Positions 1 to 6,409 of a stretch of DNA of 7,629 bases are shown one piece after another. The notes under the pieces are model-generated. The model saw nothing but the letters and a program-made list of their open reading frames with translations. It had not been told where the DNA came from and ran no database searches. The first letter of the stretch is position 1; every line of letters starts with the position of its first letter. Position numbers and translations under genes: made by a program. Source of the DNA: Lysobacterales bacterium (GTDB lineage: Bacteria > Pseudomonadota > Gammaproteobacteria > Xanthomonadales > Rhodanobacteraceae); NCBI GenBank assembly GCA_013298265.1, contig JAAFHE010000155.1, forward strand, positions 1-7,629, read 5' to 3'.

Positions 1-229
1 GACCGAGCAATTTGACCAGGAGCACGCTGACGGGATGAATGCACATGCCGCCAATGAACAAGGCAACTACGGCCTTCTGCGGGGACATCGACCACGCCAC
101 ATATCCGGCCAGGAGCCAGGCGAGGGCGGAGACAAAAATCCCGGGTGCGCCACTCAAGTACGCCATGCGCAGATCGCGCTGTGCGTCCGCAATGGTAGTC
201 GCGGAAGAAAAGTCCTTCTCATTTGCCAT
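1..229 (-). CDS. small membrane protein, DUF7010-like, C-terminus beyond window edge
   Basis: Reading the minus strand from the ATG at 229 gives 76 codons without a stop, so the gene continues past the left edge. The protein begins MANEKDFSSATT, then has a short amphipathic stretch with AQRDLRMAYLSG (about residues 16-27). Two hydrophobic segments follow, at about residues 30-46 and 52-74, separated by a short SPQK turn, so it is probably an inner-membrane protein. The AQRDLRMAYLSGAPG segment and the GGMCIHPVSVLL segment resemble the uncharacterised DUF7010 family as I remember it; no biochemical function is known to me. The start is well supported by AGAGGAG 8 nt upstream. Sampled GC is about 55%, clearly below the central genes. 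The gene is certain as an open frame; the family name is tentative. Confidence 0.75.
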   Translation of the reverse strand, partial: MANEKDFSSATTIADAQRDLRMAYLSGAPGIFVSALAWLLAGYVAWSMSPQKAVVALFIGGMCIHPVSVLLVKLLG

Positions 230-473
230 GGACCACGCTCCTCTTGCCTGGCTCCCACGCGGGAACGAGTAGCGAATCCTGTTTCCGGACCGAGTCCCGG
301 TCAATGCACGCTACCCATGTGTTTGGTATGACAAATATCACGACGCAGATGCACATCCGTGTATCGGTGACTACGCACCTGACTGAGAGCGTGGTGCCGC
401 CTACGTCCGACCGAGCAATTCCGCATCAGCGCGATCGTTAGGAACCGTCTGAACAGGTCGATTTTCGCCAGGT
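230..473. other. intergenic region, lower GC, no gene seen
   Basis: This 244-bp stretch separates two minus-strand genes: the 389-residue protein ending at 474 and the membrane protein starting at 229. Short open frames here lack a ribosome binding site or family resemblance and I do not call them. One sampled line (301-360) is 47% GC, far below the neighbouring coding DNA. A minus-strand TTGTCA (within about 327-332) could be a -35 element, but no convincing -10 follows at the right distance. I see no hairpin with a T-run that would end the upstream gene. A 12-bp sequence at 409-420 repeats the first 12 bases of the window. Confidence 0.5.
238..244 (-). promoter_or_regulatory. ribosome binding site of the minus-strand membrane protein
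   Basis: On the minus strand AGAGGAG lies 8 nt upstream of the ATG at 229. It is a near-perfect Shine-Dalgarno sequence and fixes the start of the DUF7010-like gene. It contrasts with the three central genes, which have no such site. Confidence 0.7.
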
Positions 474-1643
474 TCAGTGCACCATCGGCGCAGCGTCGAT
501 GATCGCCAGTTCCGCGCCAGCGGCATCGAATACGATGCGGCCGAGCCGCTGTAGCTGCGGCGAGGCGCCGAAGCGCGCCGCGAGTTGCGCAACACCGTCG
601 CCGAGCGCAGCCTGGTCCAGCGGCCAGGCGTGTGCGAGCACACGCGCCGCGCCCTGCGGCGCCACTTGCGCCACCGTGATCACGACAACGCCGAGCCCGC
701 GTGCCTCATGTGCATACAGCGACGGCAGCGGCAAGGCCGGGTCGATGTCCGCGAGTAGCTGGACGGGCAGCGAAGCATCGTTGGCATTGCCGTCGAAACG
801 CAGCGAAACCTGATGTGCGGCGAACAGCCCGGCATACTGGCGCAGCTCGAACAGCCAGCCGGCATAACCGATCGTACGTTCCGCCGCATCAGCGCCGCGG
901 CCGAATTCCGCGACCCAGTCGGCGTAGGCGGGCAGGGCGCAATGCACTTCGCCGTTGCGGAATTCGAGCTTGCGGCCCCGCGAGGTCAGCGCCTCGCCGT
1001 CACGCTGCGGATACAGCAGAGCAAACTCCAGCATTTGCCACAAAGCGGAAAATCCGGCGTGTTCCAATTGTGAGCATGTGAGCGCACATAGATCATGGCG
1101 GGTGAGGTAGCGCGCGTGCTCCAGGCGCAGGCCGAGCGTACGCATGAGGAAGTCCGCGGTCTGCGTACCGGCCTCACCCTTGGCCATGAACACGCTTTCC
1201 ATGCGCGCGCCGAGGTCGCTGGCCAGCGTCTCGTCGGCGCAGAAAGTCCAGGGCAGCAGCAGCAACGCGCCGGGGACCGACTGCGTCTCCGGCTGCAGGC
1301 GCTCGCCGGGCATGACGCCCGCATGGCTGCCGAACGCAACGATGCGGCCGCCGCTGCCGCCCTGCAGCGCGCGGCTGTGCTGCGCGAGTTCCGCGAGTTC
1401 GGCCAGCACGGGCCAGCCGGGCCGCAGCAACTGGGCGTGGTCGTAGAGCGCGCCGAGCACGAGCAGGTCGGCCTGCTCGGCGCCGGGCTGGTGCTTCGTC
1501 GGCGGCAGCAGTCGCGCGAGATCGTCGGCGATCAGCCGGGCAAGCGCGTCGGCCTGGTCGCGGCTCAGCGTATAGGCCGACGGCGCGGTGCCGGCGGAAA
1601 GCTCCAGCGCCAGCACGCCGGGGCTATGCAGGATTTCGGACAT
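474..1643 (-). CDS. conserved-looking hypothetical protein, 389 aa, soluble
   Basis: I do not recognise this protein. The open frame extends upstream to 1892, but that extension (83 residues, rich in Arg, Ala and Pro, low complexity) overlaps the start of the divergent acyltransferase. I therefore choose the ATG at 1643, which gives MSEILHSPGVLALEL and a chain of ordinary composition. There is no signal peptide and no clear membrane segment; the hydrophobic run GALLLLPWTF (about 125-134) is too short. The protein is mildly acidic and Leu/Ala-rich and appears to be a mixed alpha/beta cytosolic protein. Four cysteines (135, 186, 190, 235) do not form a metal-binding pattern. Coding is supported by strong G/C third-position bias and an uninterrupted frame. 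It has no Shine-Dalgarno sequence (the leader reads CGTCCCCTCCC before ATG). A candidate extended -10 lies about 46 nt upstream. Confidence 0.75.
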   Translation of the reverse strand: MSEILHSPGVLALELSAGTAPSAYTLSRDQADALARLIADDLARLLPPTKHQPGAEQADLLVLGALYDHAQLLRPGWPVLAELAELAQHSRALQGGSGGRIVAFGSHAGVMPGERLQPETQSVPGALLLLPWTFCADETLASDLGARMESVFMAKGEAGTQTADFLMRTLGLRLEHARYLTRHDLCALTCSQLEHAGFSALWQMLEFALLYPQRDGEALTSRGRKLEFRNGEVHCALPAYADWVAEFGRGADAAERTIGYAGWLFELRQYAGLFAAHQVSLRFDGNANDASLPVQLLADIDPALPLPSLYAHEARGLGVVVITVAQVAPQGAARVLAHAWPLDQAALGDGVAQLAARFGASPQLQRLGRIVFDAAGAELAIIDAAPMVH

Positions 1644-1689
1644 GGGAGGGGACGCAGACCAGGCGCGAACGGTGCACGCGGGGTCGGCG

Positions 1690-1698
1690 AGTGTAGCA
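1690..1698 (-). promoter_or_regulatory. candidate extended -10 promoter for the 389-aa gene
   Basis: The minus strand reads TGCTACACT, which is an extended -10 (TGn followed by TACACT, 4 of 6 matches to TATAAT). It would start transcription near 1683 and give a leader of about 40 nt before the ATG at 1643. No good -35 is visible, as is common for extended -10 promoters. On the opposite strand the same bases give TAGCAT (1694-1699), a weaker candidate -10 for the divergent acyltransferase with a leader of about 15 nt. This is motif reading only. Confidence 0.35.
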
Positions 1699-1720
1699 TT
1701 CGGCTTTCGCCCTCCCTGAC

Positions 1721-2647
1721 GTGCCGCCCGTGATTGCCAAGCTCCGCTCCCAGCTGCCCGATGCCTGGCAATTCTTTCTCGCGCCGGCATTGGCAGCGGT
1801 GCTGCCCTGGAGGCTGGCTTACCGCTGGCTGCGCTGGCTGAGCCGCCATTCGCGCAGCGCCTTCGACGAGCCGGCCCAGGCTGCCGCGGCATCGGCGCCG
1901 AATTACTTGACGATTGCCGACACGGCGGAGTTCGCCGCGAACGTGCGCCTCAATTGCCTCTGGGACACGGCCGATCTGTATCTGTCGCTGCTGCGCCGGC
2001 GCCGCGGCCTCCTGCCCTGGCACGTGCAGCAGGTCGGCGCCTGGCCACGTGATTCGCACTTCATCGCCGCGGGCTTCCACCATGGCCATGGCCACTGGGT
2101 GTTCAAGACGCTGGCCCAGGCCGGCTTCGACGCGAGCCTCGTCTCCGCGCGCTGGGATCGCTCTGACTATCCGGGACTGCCGCTGCGCTACTGGTATGGC
2201 CGCCTGCGCGGCGGCGATGTCGAGCGCCTCAGCGGCCGGCCGGTCGTGTTCCGCCCCGGCGCCAAGGCCAAATTGGCTCGTTCACTCGACGAAGGTGCCG
2301 CCGTGGTCAGCGTGCTCGACATGCCGCCACGCATGGCACCGCGGGGGCAGAAGCCTGTGCGCCTGCTCGATCAGGACGCCTGCTTTCCCGACGGCACGCT
2401 GGGCCTGGCGGTTGCCGCCGGCGTGCCCGTCGTCCCCTACTGGATGGAATTCGATCTCGACACCGGCGTGCGCCGCTTCGTCATCGGCGAGCCGCTGGAT
2501 CCGTCCGACCCGGCGACGCTGCAAACCCTTGCCGACATCCTCGACCGCGCGATCCGGCTGACCCCGAGCGCCTGGTTCTTCTGGCCGGAATGGCCGCGCT
2601 GGATCATCGACACGCCCGACGCGATACGCCAGCCCGTGGCGGACTGA
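1721..2647 (+). CDS. LpxL-like (lipid A biosynthesis family) acyltransferase
   Basis: This is a 308-residue protein of the LpxL/HtrB-type lysophospholipid acyltransferase family, whose members transfer an acyl chain from acyl-ACP to a lipid acceptor at the inner face of the cytoplasmic membrane. Length (about 300) and layout fit. A hydrophobic N-terminal segment (about 18-31, FFLAPALAAVLPW) can anchor the protein. A His-rich active-site-like motif, FHHGHGHWV, is at 119-127. VVSVLDMPP (195-203) sits where the family has its second conserved block. FPDGTLGLAVAAGVPVVPYW (222-241) matches the block that precedes the C-terminal strand. The acidic residue of the usual H-x4-D/E motif is not evident. 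Translation starts at GTG; an in-frame stop at 1694-1696 limits extension, and a GTG at 1730 is an alternative. No Shine-Dalgarno sequence is visible. It is divergent from the 389-aa gene. The acceptor (lipid A, another glycolipid or an aryl polyene lipid) cannot be told. Confidence 0.8.
   Translation: MPPVIAKLRSQLPDAWQFFLAPALAAVLPWRLAYRWLRWLSRHSRSAFDEPAQAAAASAPNYLTIADTAEFAANVRLNCLWDTADLYLSLLRRRRGLLPWHVQQVGAWPRDSHFIAAGFHHGHGHWVFKTLAQAGFDASLVSARWDRSDYPGLPLRYWYGRLRGGDVERLSGRPVVFRPGAKAKLARSLDEGAAVVSVLDMPPRMAPRGQKPVRLLDQDACFPDGTLGLAVAAGVPVVPYWMEFDLDTGVRRFVIGEPLDPSDPATLQTLADILDRAIRLTPSAWFFWPEWPRWIIDTPDAIRQPVAD
2080..2091 (+). repeat. two tandem copies of CCATGG inside the acyltransferase motif
   Basis: CCATGG occurs twice in tandem within the codons for the His-rich motif at residues 120-126 of the acyltransferase, so that Gly-His is encoded twice (GGC CAT, GGC CAC context). 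Removing one 6-bp unit keeps the frame and leaves H-H-G-H-W, which lines up with the H-x-G-[N/H]-W spacing of LpxL proteins. It may be a small in-frame duplication, or simply the native motif of this subfamily. Confidence 0.6.
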
Positions 2648-2714
2648 TACGGCCCAGGAAACCGATGCTCTGCGTCGGCGAGTCCGTCCGGCACAGCCTC
2701 GCGGCGGCGGTGGC

Positions 2715-2740
2715 GGGGCCAGTTGTCCGGACCTGGCCTC
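2715..2740. repeat. GC-rich inverted repeat (hairpin) between acyltransferase and oxidoreductase genes
   Basis: GGCCAG (2717-2722) pairs perfectly with CTGGCC (2733-2738). The stem extends outward by a G-T wobble (2716/2739) and a G-C pair (2715/2740), giving about 8 pairs around a 10-nt loop. It lies 67 nt after the acyltransferase stop and 64 nt before the oxidoreductase start. No run of T follows on either strand, so it is not a standard intrinsic terminator. It could still stabilise the upstream transcript's 3' end or serve as an operator for the downstream gene. A second, smaller hairpin (CGCCA/TGGCG, 2627-2641) overlaps the last codons of the acyltransferase. Confidence 0.45.
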
Positions 2741-2764
2741 ATCGTGGCACCATGCCCTGACCGT

Positions 2765-2770
2765 TAAACT
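2765..2770 (+). promoter_or_regulatory. candidate -10 element upstream of the oxidoreductase
   Basis: TAAACT matches TATAAT at 4 of 6 positions and is one of very few AT-rich hexamers in this GC-rich intergenic stretch. It would start transcription near 2777 and give a leader of about 28 nt. No convincing -35 lies 16-18 bp upstream. Weak evidence, motif only. Confidence 0.25.
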
Positions 2771-2804
2771 CCGCGCCCCCCCGCTCGCCACCGGATCCCC
2801 GCCC

Positions 2805-5800
2805 ATGTCCGTGCCAGCCATACAGCCAGCCGCAGCAATCGATCGCGATTACAGTCTCGAGCACAAATATACACGTAGCGAAGGCCGCATCTACCTTTCC
2901 GGCGTACAGGCGCTCGTGCGCCTGCCGCTGATGCAGCAGATGCGCGATCGCGCCGCGGGACTCAACACCGCAGGTTTCATCTCCGGCTATCGCGGCTCGC
3001 CGCTCGGCGGCTTCGACCTGGAATTGTGGAAGGCCAAGAAGCACCTGAAGTCCTCCAGCATCGAGTTCACGCCGGGCCTCAACGAAGACCTCGGTGCGAC
3101 CATGGTGTGGGGTTCGCAGCAGACCAACCTGTTTCCGGGCGCGAAATACGACGGCGTGTTCGCGATGTGGTACGGCAAGGGTCCCGGTGTGGATCGCTGC
3201 GGCGACGTATTCAAGCACGGCAACGCCGCCGGCACGTCCCAATACGGCGGCGTGCTCGCGCTGGCCGCCGACGACCACGCCTGCCGCTCGTCCACATTGC
3301 CGCATGGTTCCGAACTGGAATTCGTGTCCGCGATGATGCCGGTGCTCAATCCCGCCGGCGTGCAGGACATCCTCGACATGGGCATGCTCGGCTGGGCCAT
3401 GTCGCGCTTCACCGGCCGCTGGGTAGGCTTCAAGACCATCGCCGAGACGGTCGAGTCCTCCGCCTCGGTCAACGTCAATCCGCACCAGCTCGATATCGTC
3501 ATTCCGGAAGACTTCATCCTGCCTGCCGGCGGCCTGGGCATCCGCTGGCCGGATCCGCCGCTGGACCAGGAAATGCGCCTGCACCAGTACGCGGTGCAGG
3601 CCGCCGTCGCATTCGCGCGCGCCAACCGCATCGACCGCACCGTGATCGATTCGCCCAAGGCGCGCCTGGGCATCGTCACCACCGGCAAGAGTTACCTCGA
3701 TGTGCTGCAGGCGCTGGAATACCTCGGCATCGGCGAGCGCGAAGCGGCCGACATCGGCCTGCGCGTCTACAAGGTCGGCATGACCTGGCCGCTGGAGCCC
3801 GTCGGCATCCGCGAATTCGCACGCGGCCTCGAAGACATCATCGTGGTCGAGGAAAAGCGCTCCTTCATCGAATCGCAGATGAAGGAACACATGTACAACT
3901 GGGACCACCACACGCGTCCCAGCATCGTCGGCAAGTACGACGAGGAGGACAACTGGATCCTGCCGTCGACGAACGAGCTGACGCCGGCGCGCATCGCGCG
4001 CGTCATCGCCAAGCGGCTCGCGCGCTTCTTCACCTCCGAAACCATCGAGAACCGCCTCGCGTTTCTCGCCGCCAAGGAGAAGGAACTCGCCCAGCCGCGC
4101 GCCAGCTTCCCGCGCGCCGCGCACTACTGCTCGGGCTGCCCGCACAACACATCCACCGTAGTGCCGGAAGGCTCGCGCGGCCTCGGCGGCATCGGCTGCC
4201 ACTACATGGTCACGTGGATGGATCGCCGCACCGAGACCTTCACGCAGATGGGCGGTGAAGGCACGACCTGGTGCGGCCAGGCGCCGTTCACCGAAACCAA
4301 GCACGTCTTCCAGAACCTCGGGGACGGTACGTACTTCCATTCCGGCTCGCTCGCGATCCGCCAGTCGATCGCGGCCAAGGTCAACATCACCTACAAGATC
4401 CTCTACAACGACGCCGTTGCGATGACCGGTGGCCAGCCCGTCGACGGAACGCTGACCGTGCCCGACATCGCCCACCAGGTGCGCGCCGAGGGTGTGAAGA
4501 CCATCGTCGTGCTGTCCGACGACATCGCCAAGTGGACGCGGCCGGAGATCTTTCCCGAAGGCGTGGAATTCCTCGACCGCAGCGAACTCGATGCAGTGCA
4601 GAAGCGTCTGCGCGAAACGTCCGGCGTCACTGTAATCATCTACGACCAGACCTGCGCGACCGAGAAGCGCCGGCGCCGCAAGCGCGGCAAGATGGAAGAT
4701 CCGAAAAAGCGCGTCTTCATCAATACCCAGGTCTGCGAAGGCTGCGGCGACTGCGGCAAGAAATCGTTCTGTGTGTCGGTGTTGCCGAAGGAAACCGAAT
4801 TCGGCCGCAAGCGCGAGATCGACCAGTCCAACTGCAACAAGGACTATTCCTGCGTCAAGGGCTTCTGCCCGAGCTTCGTCACCGTGCACGGCGGCGGCCT
4901 GAAAAAGCGCAAGAGTGTGGGCAAGGTCGATTTCGACGCACTGCCGCATCCGGTGTTCGCGACCGATCTCGCGCAGCCCTGGAACATTCTCGTCACCGGC
5001 ATCGGCGGCACCGGCGTCGTCACGATCGGCGCGCTGGTCGGCATGGCCGCGCATCTGGAAGGCAAGGGCGCGACCGTGCTCGACCAGACCGGCCTGGCCC
5101 AGAAAGGCGGCGCGGTCACCTGCCACCTGCGCGTCGCGCGCGATCCGTCGGACATCCACGCCGTGCGCATCGCCGCGGGCGAAGCCGACCTCGTGCTCGG
5201 CTGCGACATGGTTGTGGTCAACGACTACTGGGCGCTGTCGAAGATCCGCGCCGGCCGCACGCACGCGGTGCTGAACACCTATGAAGCGATGCCGGGCACG
5301 TTCACCACGCGGCCCGACATGCAGTTCCCGGCTGCGCAGATCGTCGATGCGGTCAAGATCGCGCTCGGCGACGAAGCGCCGGAACTCGTCGACGCGACCG
5401 CCCTCGCCACGACGCTGCTCGGCGACTCGATCATGGGCAACCTGTTCATGCTCGGCTATGCCTGGCAGAAGGGCTGGGTGCCGCTGAGCCTCGACGCGCT
5501 GATCCGTGCGATCGAACTCAACGGTGCGGCGATCGAGCAGAACCGCGCCGCGTTCAACTGGGGCCGCATGGGCGCGCACGACATCGCGACCGTGCTCGCC
5601 GCCACCGGCAAGGACACGCAGCCGGCCATGCCCGACGCGCTCGCCCTCGGCGGCGACAGCCTGCTCGACGACCGCAGGATTTCGCCGGACCTCGACACTG
5701 TGATCGCGCGTCGGGTCGCGTTCCTGACCGAATACCAGAATGCGGCGTATGCACAAAAGTACCGCAGCCTGATCGACCAGGTACGCGCGGCGGAAACCGC

Positions 5801-6347
5801 CCGCGCCCCCGGCGCGAGCACGCTGAGCGAAACGGTCGCGCGTTACGCGTTCAAGCTCATGGCCTACAAGGACGAGTACGAAGTCGCGCGCCTGTACACC
5901 CAGCCGCAGTTCCTGCAGCAGATCCGCGACACCTTCGACGGCGACTACAAACTGCACTTTCATTTGGCCCCGCCGCTGCTCGCGCGCCGCGATAGCGAAG
6001 GCCACCTCGTCAAACGCGAATACGGTGCCTGGATGCTGACCGCGTTCAAGCTGCTGGCCAAGTTCAAGGGCCTGCGCGGCGGCGCGCTCGACGTGTTCGG
6101 CAAGACCGCCGAGCGGCGCATGGAGCGGCAGTGGATCGCCGACTACTTCACGACCGTCGAGGAGCTGCTGCGCACGCTGGACGCCGACAACCGCAGCCTC
6201 GCCGTCGAAATCGCGAGCGTGCCCGAACACATCCGCGGCTACGGCCACGTCAAGGAAGAGCACGAAGCCAAGGCCAAGGCACGCTGGAACGAACTGCTCT
6301 CGACCTGGCGCAATCCCAAGGCGCTGCCGGTCAAGCTGGTCGCCTGA
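2805..6347 (+). CDS. fused indolepyruvate/2-oxoacid:ferredoxin oxidoreductase (TPP, Fe-S and gamma domains), 1180 aa
   Basis: Family members oxidatively decarboxylate aryl-pyruvates or related 2-oxoacids to acyl-CoA, passing electrons to ferredoxin; some work in branched-chain or aromatic amino acid breakdown. The substrate here is unproven. Domains in order: an N-terminal pyrimidine-binding-type domain with SGYRGSPLGG (60-69); the thiamine diphosphate domain, opening with CSGCPHNTST (from 442) and carrying GDG (506-508) and ND (535-536) as the cofactor/Mg motif; a basic linker KRRRRKRGK (621-629); a cysteine-rich iron-sulphur region with Cys 644, 647, 650, 656, 677, 683 and 688; a gamma-subunit domain with a GIGGTGV glycine-rich loop (732-738) and TGLAQKGGAV (762-771); and a C-terminal DUF6537-like domain (about 960-1165). 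The length is normal for the fused proteobacterial form. It is a cytoplasmic enzyme and probably oxygen-sensitive. It has no Shine-Dalgarno sequence (leader GGATCCCCGCCC before ATG). No ferredoxin gene is adjacent in this window. Confidence 0.92.
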   Translation: MSVPAIQPAAAIDRDYSLEHKYTRSEGRIYLSGVQALVRLPLMQQMRDRAAGLNTAGFISGYRGSPLGGFDLELWKAKKHLKSSSIEFTPGLNEDLGATMVWGSQQTNLFPGAKYDGVFAMWYGKGPGVDRCGDVFKHGNAAGTSQYGGVLALAADDHACRSSTLPHGSELEFVSAMMPVLNPAGVQDILDMGMLGWAMSRFTGRWVGFKTIAETVESSASVNVNPHQLDIVIPEDFILPAGGLGIRWPDPPLDQEMRLHQYAVQAAVAFARANRIDRTVIDSPKARLGIVTTGKSYLDVLQALEYLGIGEREAADIGLRVYKVGMTWPLEPVGIREFARGLEDIIVVEEKRSFIESQMKEHMYNWDHHTRPSIVGKYDEEDNWILPSTNELTPARIARVIAKRLARFFTSETIENRLAFLAAKEKELAQPRASFPRAAHYCSGCPHNTSTVVPEGSRGLGGIGCHYMVTWMDRRTETFTQMGGEGTTWCGQAPFTETKHVFQNLGDGTYFHSGSLAIRQSIAAKVNITYKILYNDAVAMTGGQPVDGTLTVPDIAHQVRAEGVKTIVVLSDDIAKWTRPEIFPEGVEFLDRSELDAVQKRLRETSGVTVIIYDQTCATEKRRRRKRGKMEDPKKRVFINTQVCEGCGDCGKKSFCVSVLPKETEFGRKREIDQSNCNKDYSCVKGFCPSFVTVHGGGLKKRKSVGKVDFDALPHPVFATDLAQPWNILVTGIGGTGVVTIGALVGMAAHLEGKGATVLDQTGLAQKGGAVTCHLRVARDPSDIHAVRIAAGEADLVLGCDMVVVNDYWALSKIRAGRTHAVLNTYEAMPGTFTTRPDMQFPAAQIVDAVKIALGDEAPELVDATALATTLLGDSIMGNLFMLGYAWQKGWVPLSLDALIRAIELNGAAIEQNRAAFNWGRMGAHDIATVLAATGKDTQPAMPDALALGGDSLLDDRRISPDLDTVIARRVAFLTEYQNAAYAQKYRSLIDQVRAAETARAPGASTLSETVARYAFKLMAYKDEYEVARLYTQPQFLQQIRDTFDGDYKLHFHLAPPLLARRDSEGHLVKREYGAWMLTAFKLLAKFKGLRGGALDVFGKTAERRMERQWIADYFTTVEELLRTLDADNRSLAVEIASVPEHIRGYGHVKEEHEAKAKARWNELLSTWRNPKALPVKLVA

Positions 6348-6399
6348 TTCCGCGCGGACACGCTGAGCTTCGTCCCCTGTATGCTTTGACCGATTGAAC

Positions 6400-6404
6400 G
6401 GGAG
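6400..6404 (+). promoter_or_regulatory. ribosome binding site of the AAA ATPase gene
   Basis: GGGAG ends 5 nt before the ATG at 6410 and fixes this start. The 62-bp gap after the oxidoreductase stop also holds TATGCT (6380-6385), a possible -10 with no good -35, so the ATPase may have its own promoter. No terminator hairpin is visible in the gap. Confidence 0.5.
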
Positions 6405-6409
6405 CAGGC

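Noticed and set aside
230..473. Small genes within the lower-GC intergenic stretch
   Set aside because: The short frames present have no ribosome binding site, no convincing composition and overlap each other; nothing supports a protein or structured RNA there.
1095..1733. Plus-strand 212-aa open frame opposite the 389-aa gene
   Set aside because: Its composition (Arg, Gly, Gln, Ala-rich) is that of an antisense shadow, with no family resemblance; the minus-strand frame is longer and more protein-like.
1644..1892. N-terminal extension of the minus-strand 389-aa protein to 472 aa
   Set aside because: The added 83 residues are low-complexity Arg/Ala/Pro sequence and overlap the first 172 bp of the acyltransferase gene as well as the likely promoter region.
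2715..2740. The intergenic hairpin as a standard intrinsic terminator
   Set aside because: No T-run follows the stem on either strand and the loop is long, so I record it only as an inverted repeat.
3026..5284. Two long plus-strand frames (3026-4258 and 4271-5284) inside the oxidoreductase in another frame
   Set aside because: They are out-of-frame readings extremely rich in Arg, typical shadows, and the oxidoreductase frame is unbroken across both.
2739..6263. Minus-strand open frame of 1174 codons antisense to the oxidoreductase
   Set aside because: It is the mirror of a strongly G/C-ending reading frame, a common artefact in GC-rich DNA. Its translation is rich in Arg, Val, His, Ala and Asp with no recognisable domain, whereas the plus strand encodes a complete known enzyme over the same stretch.
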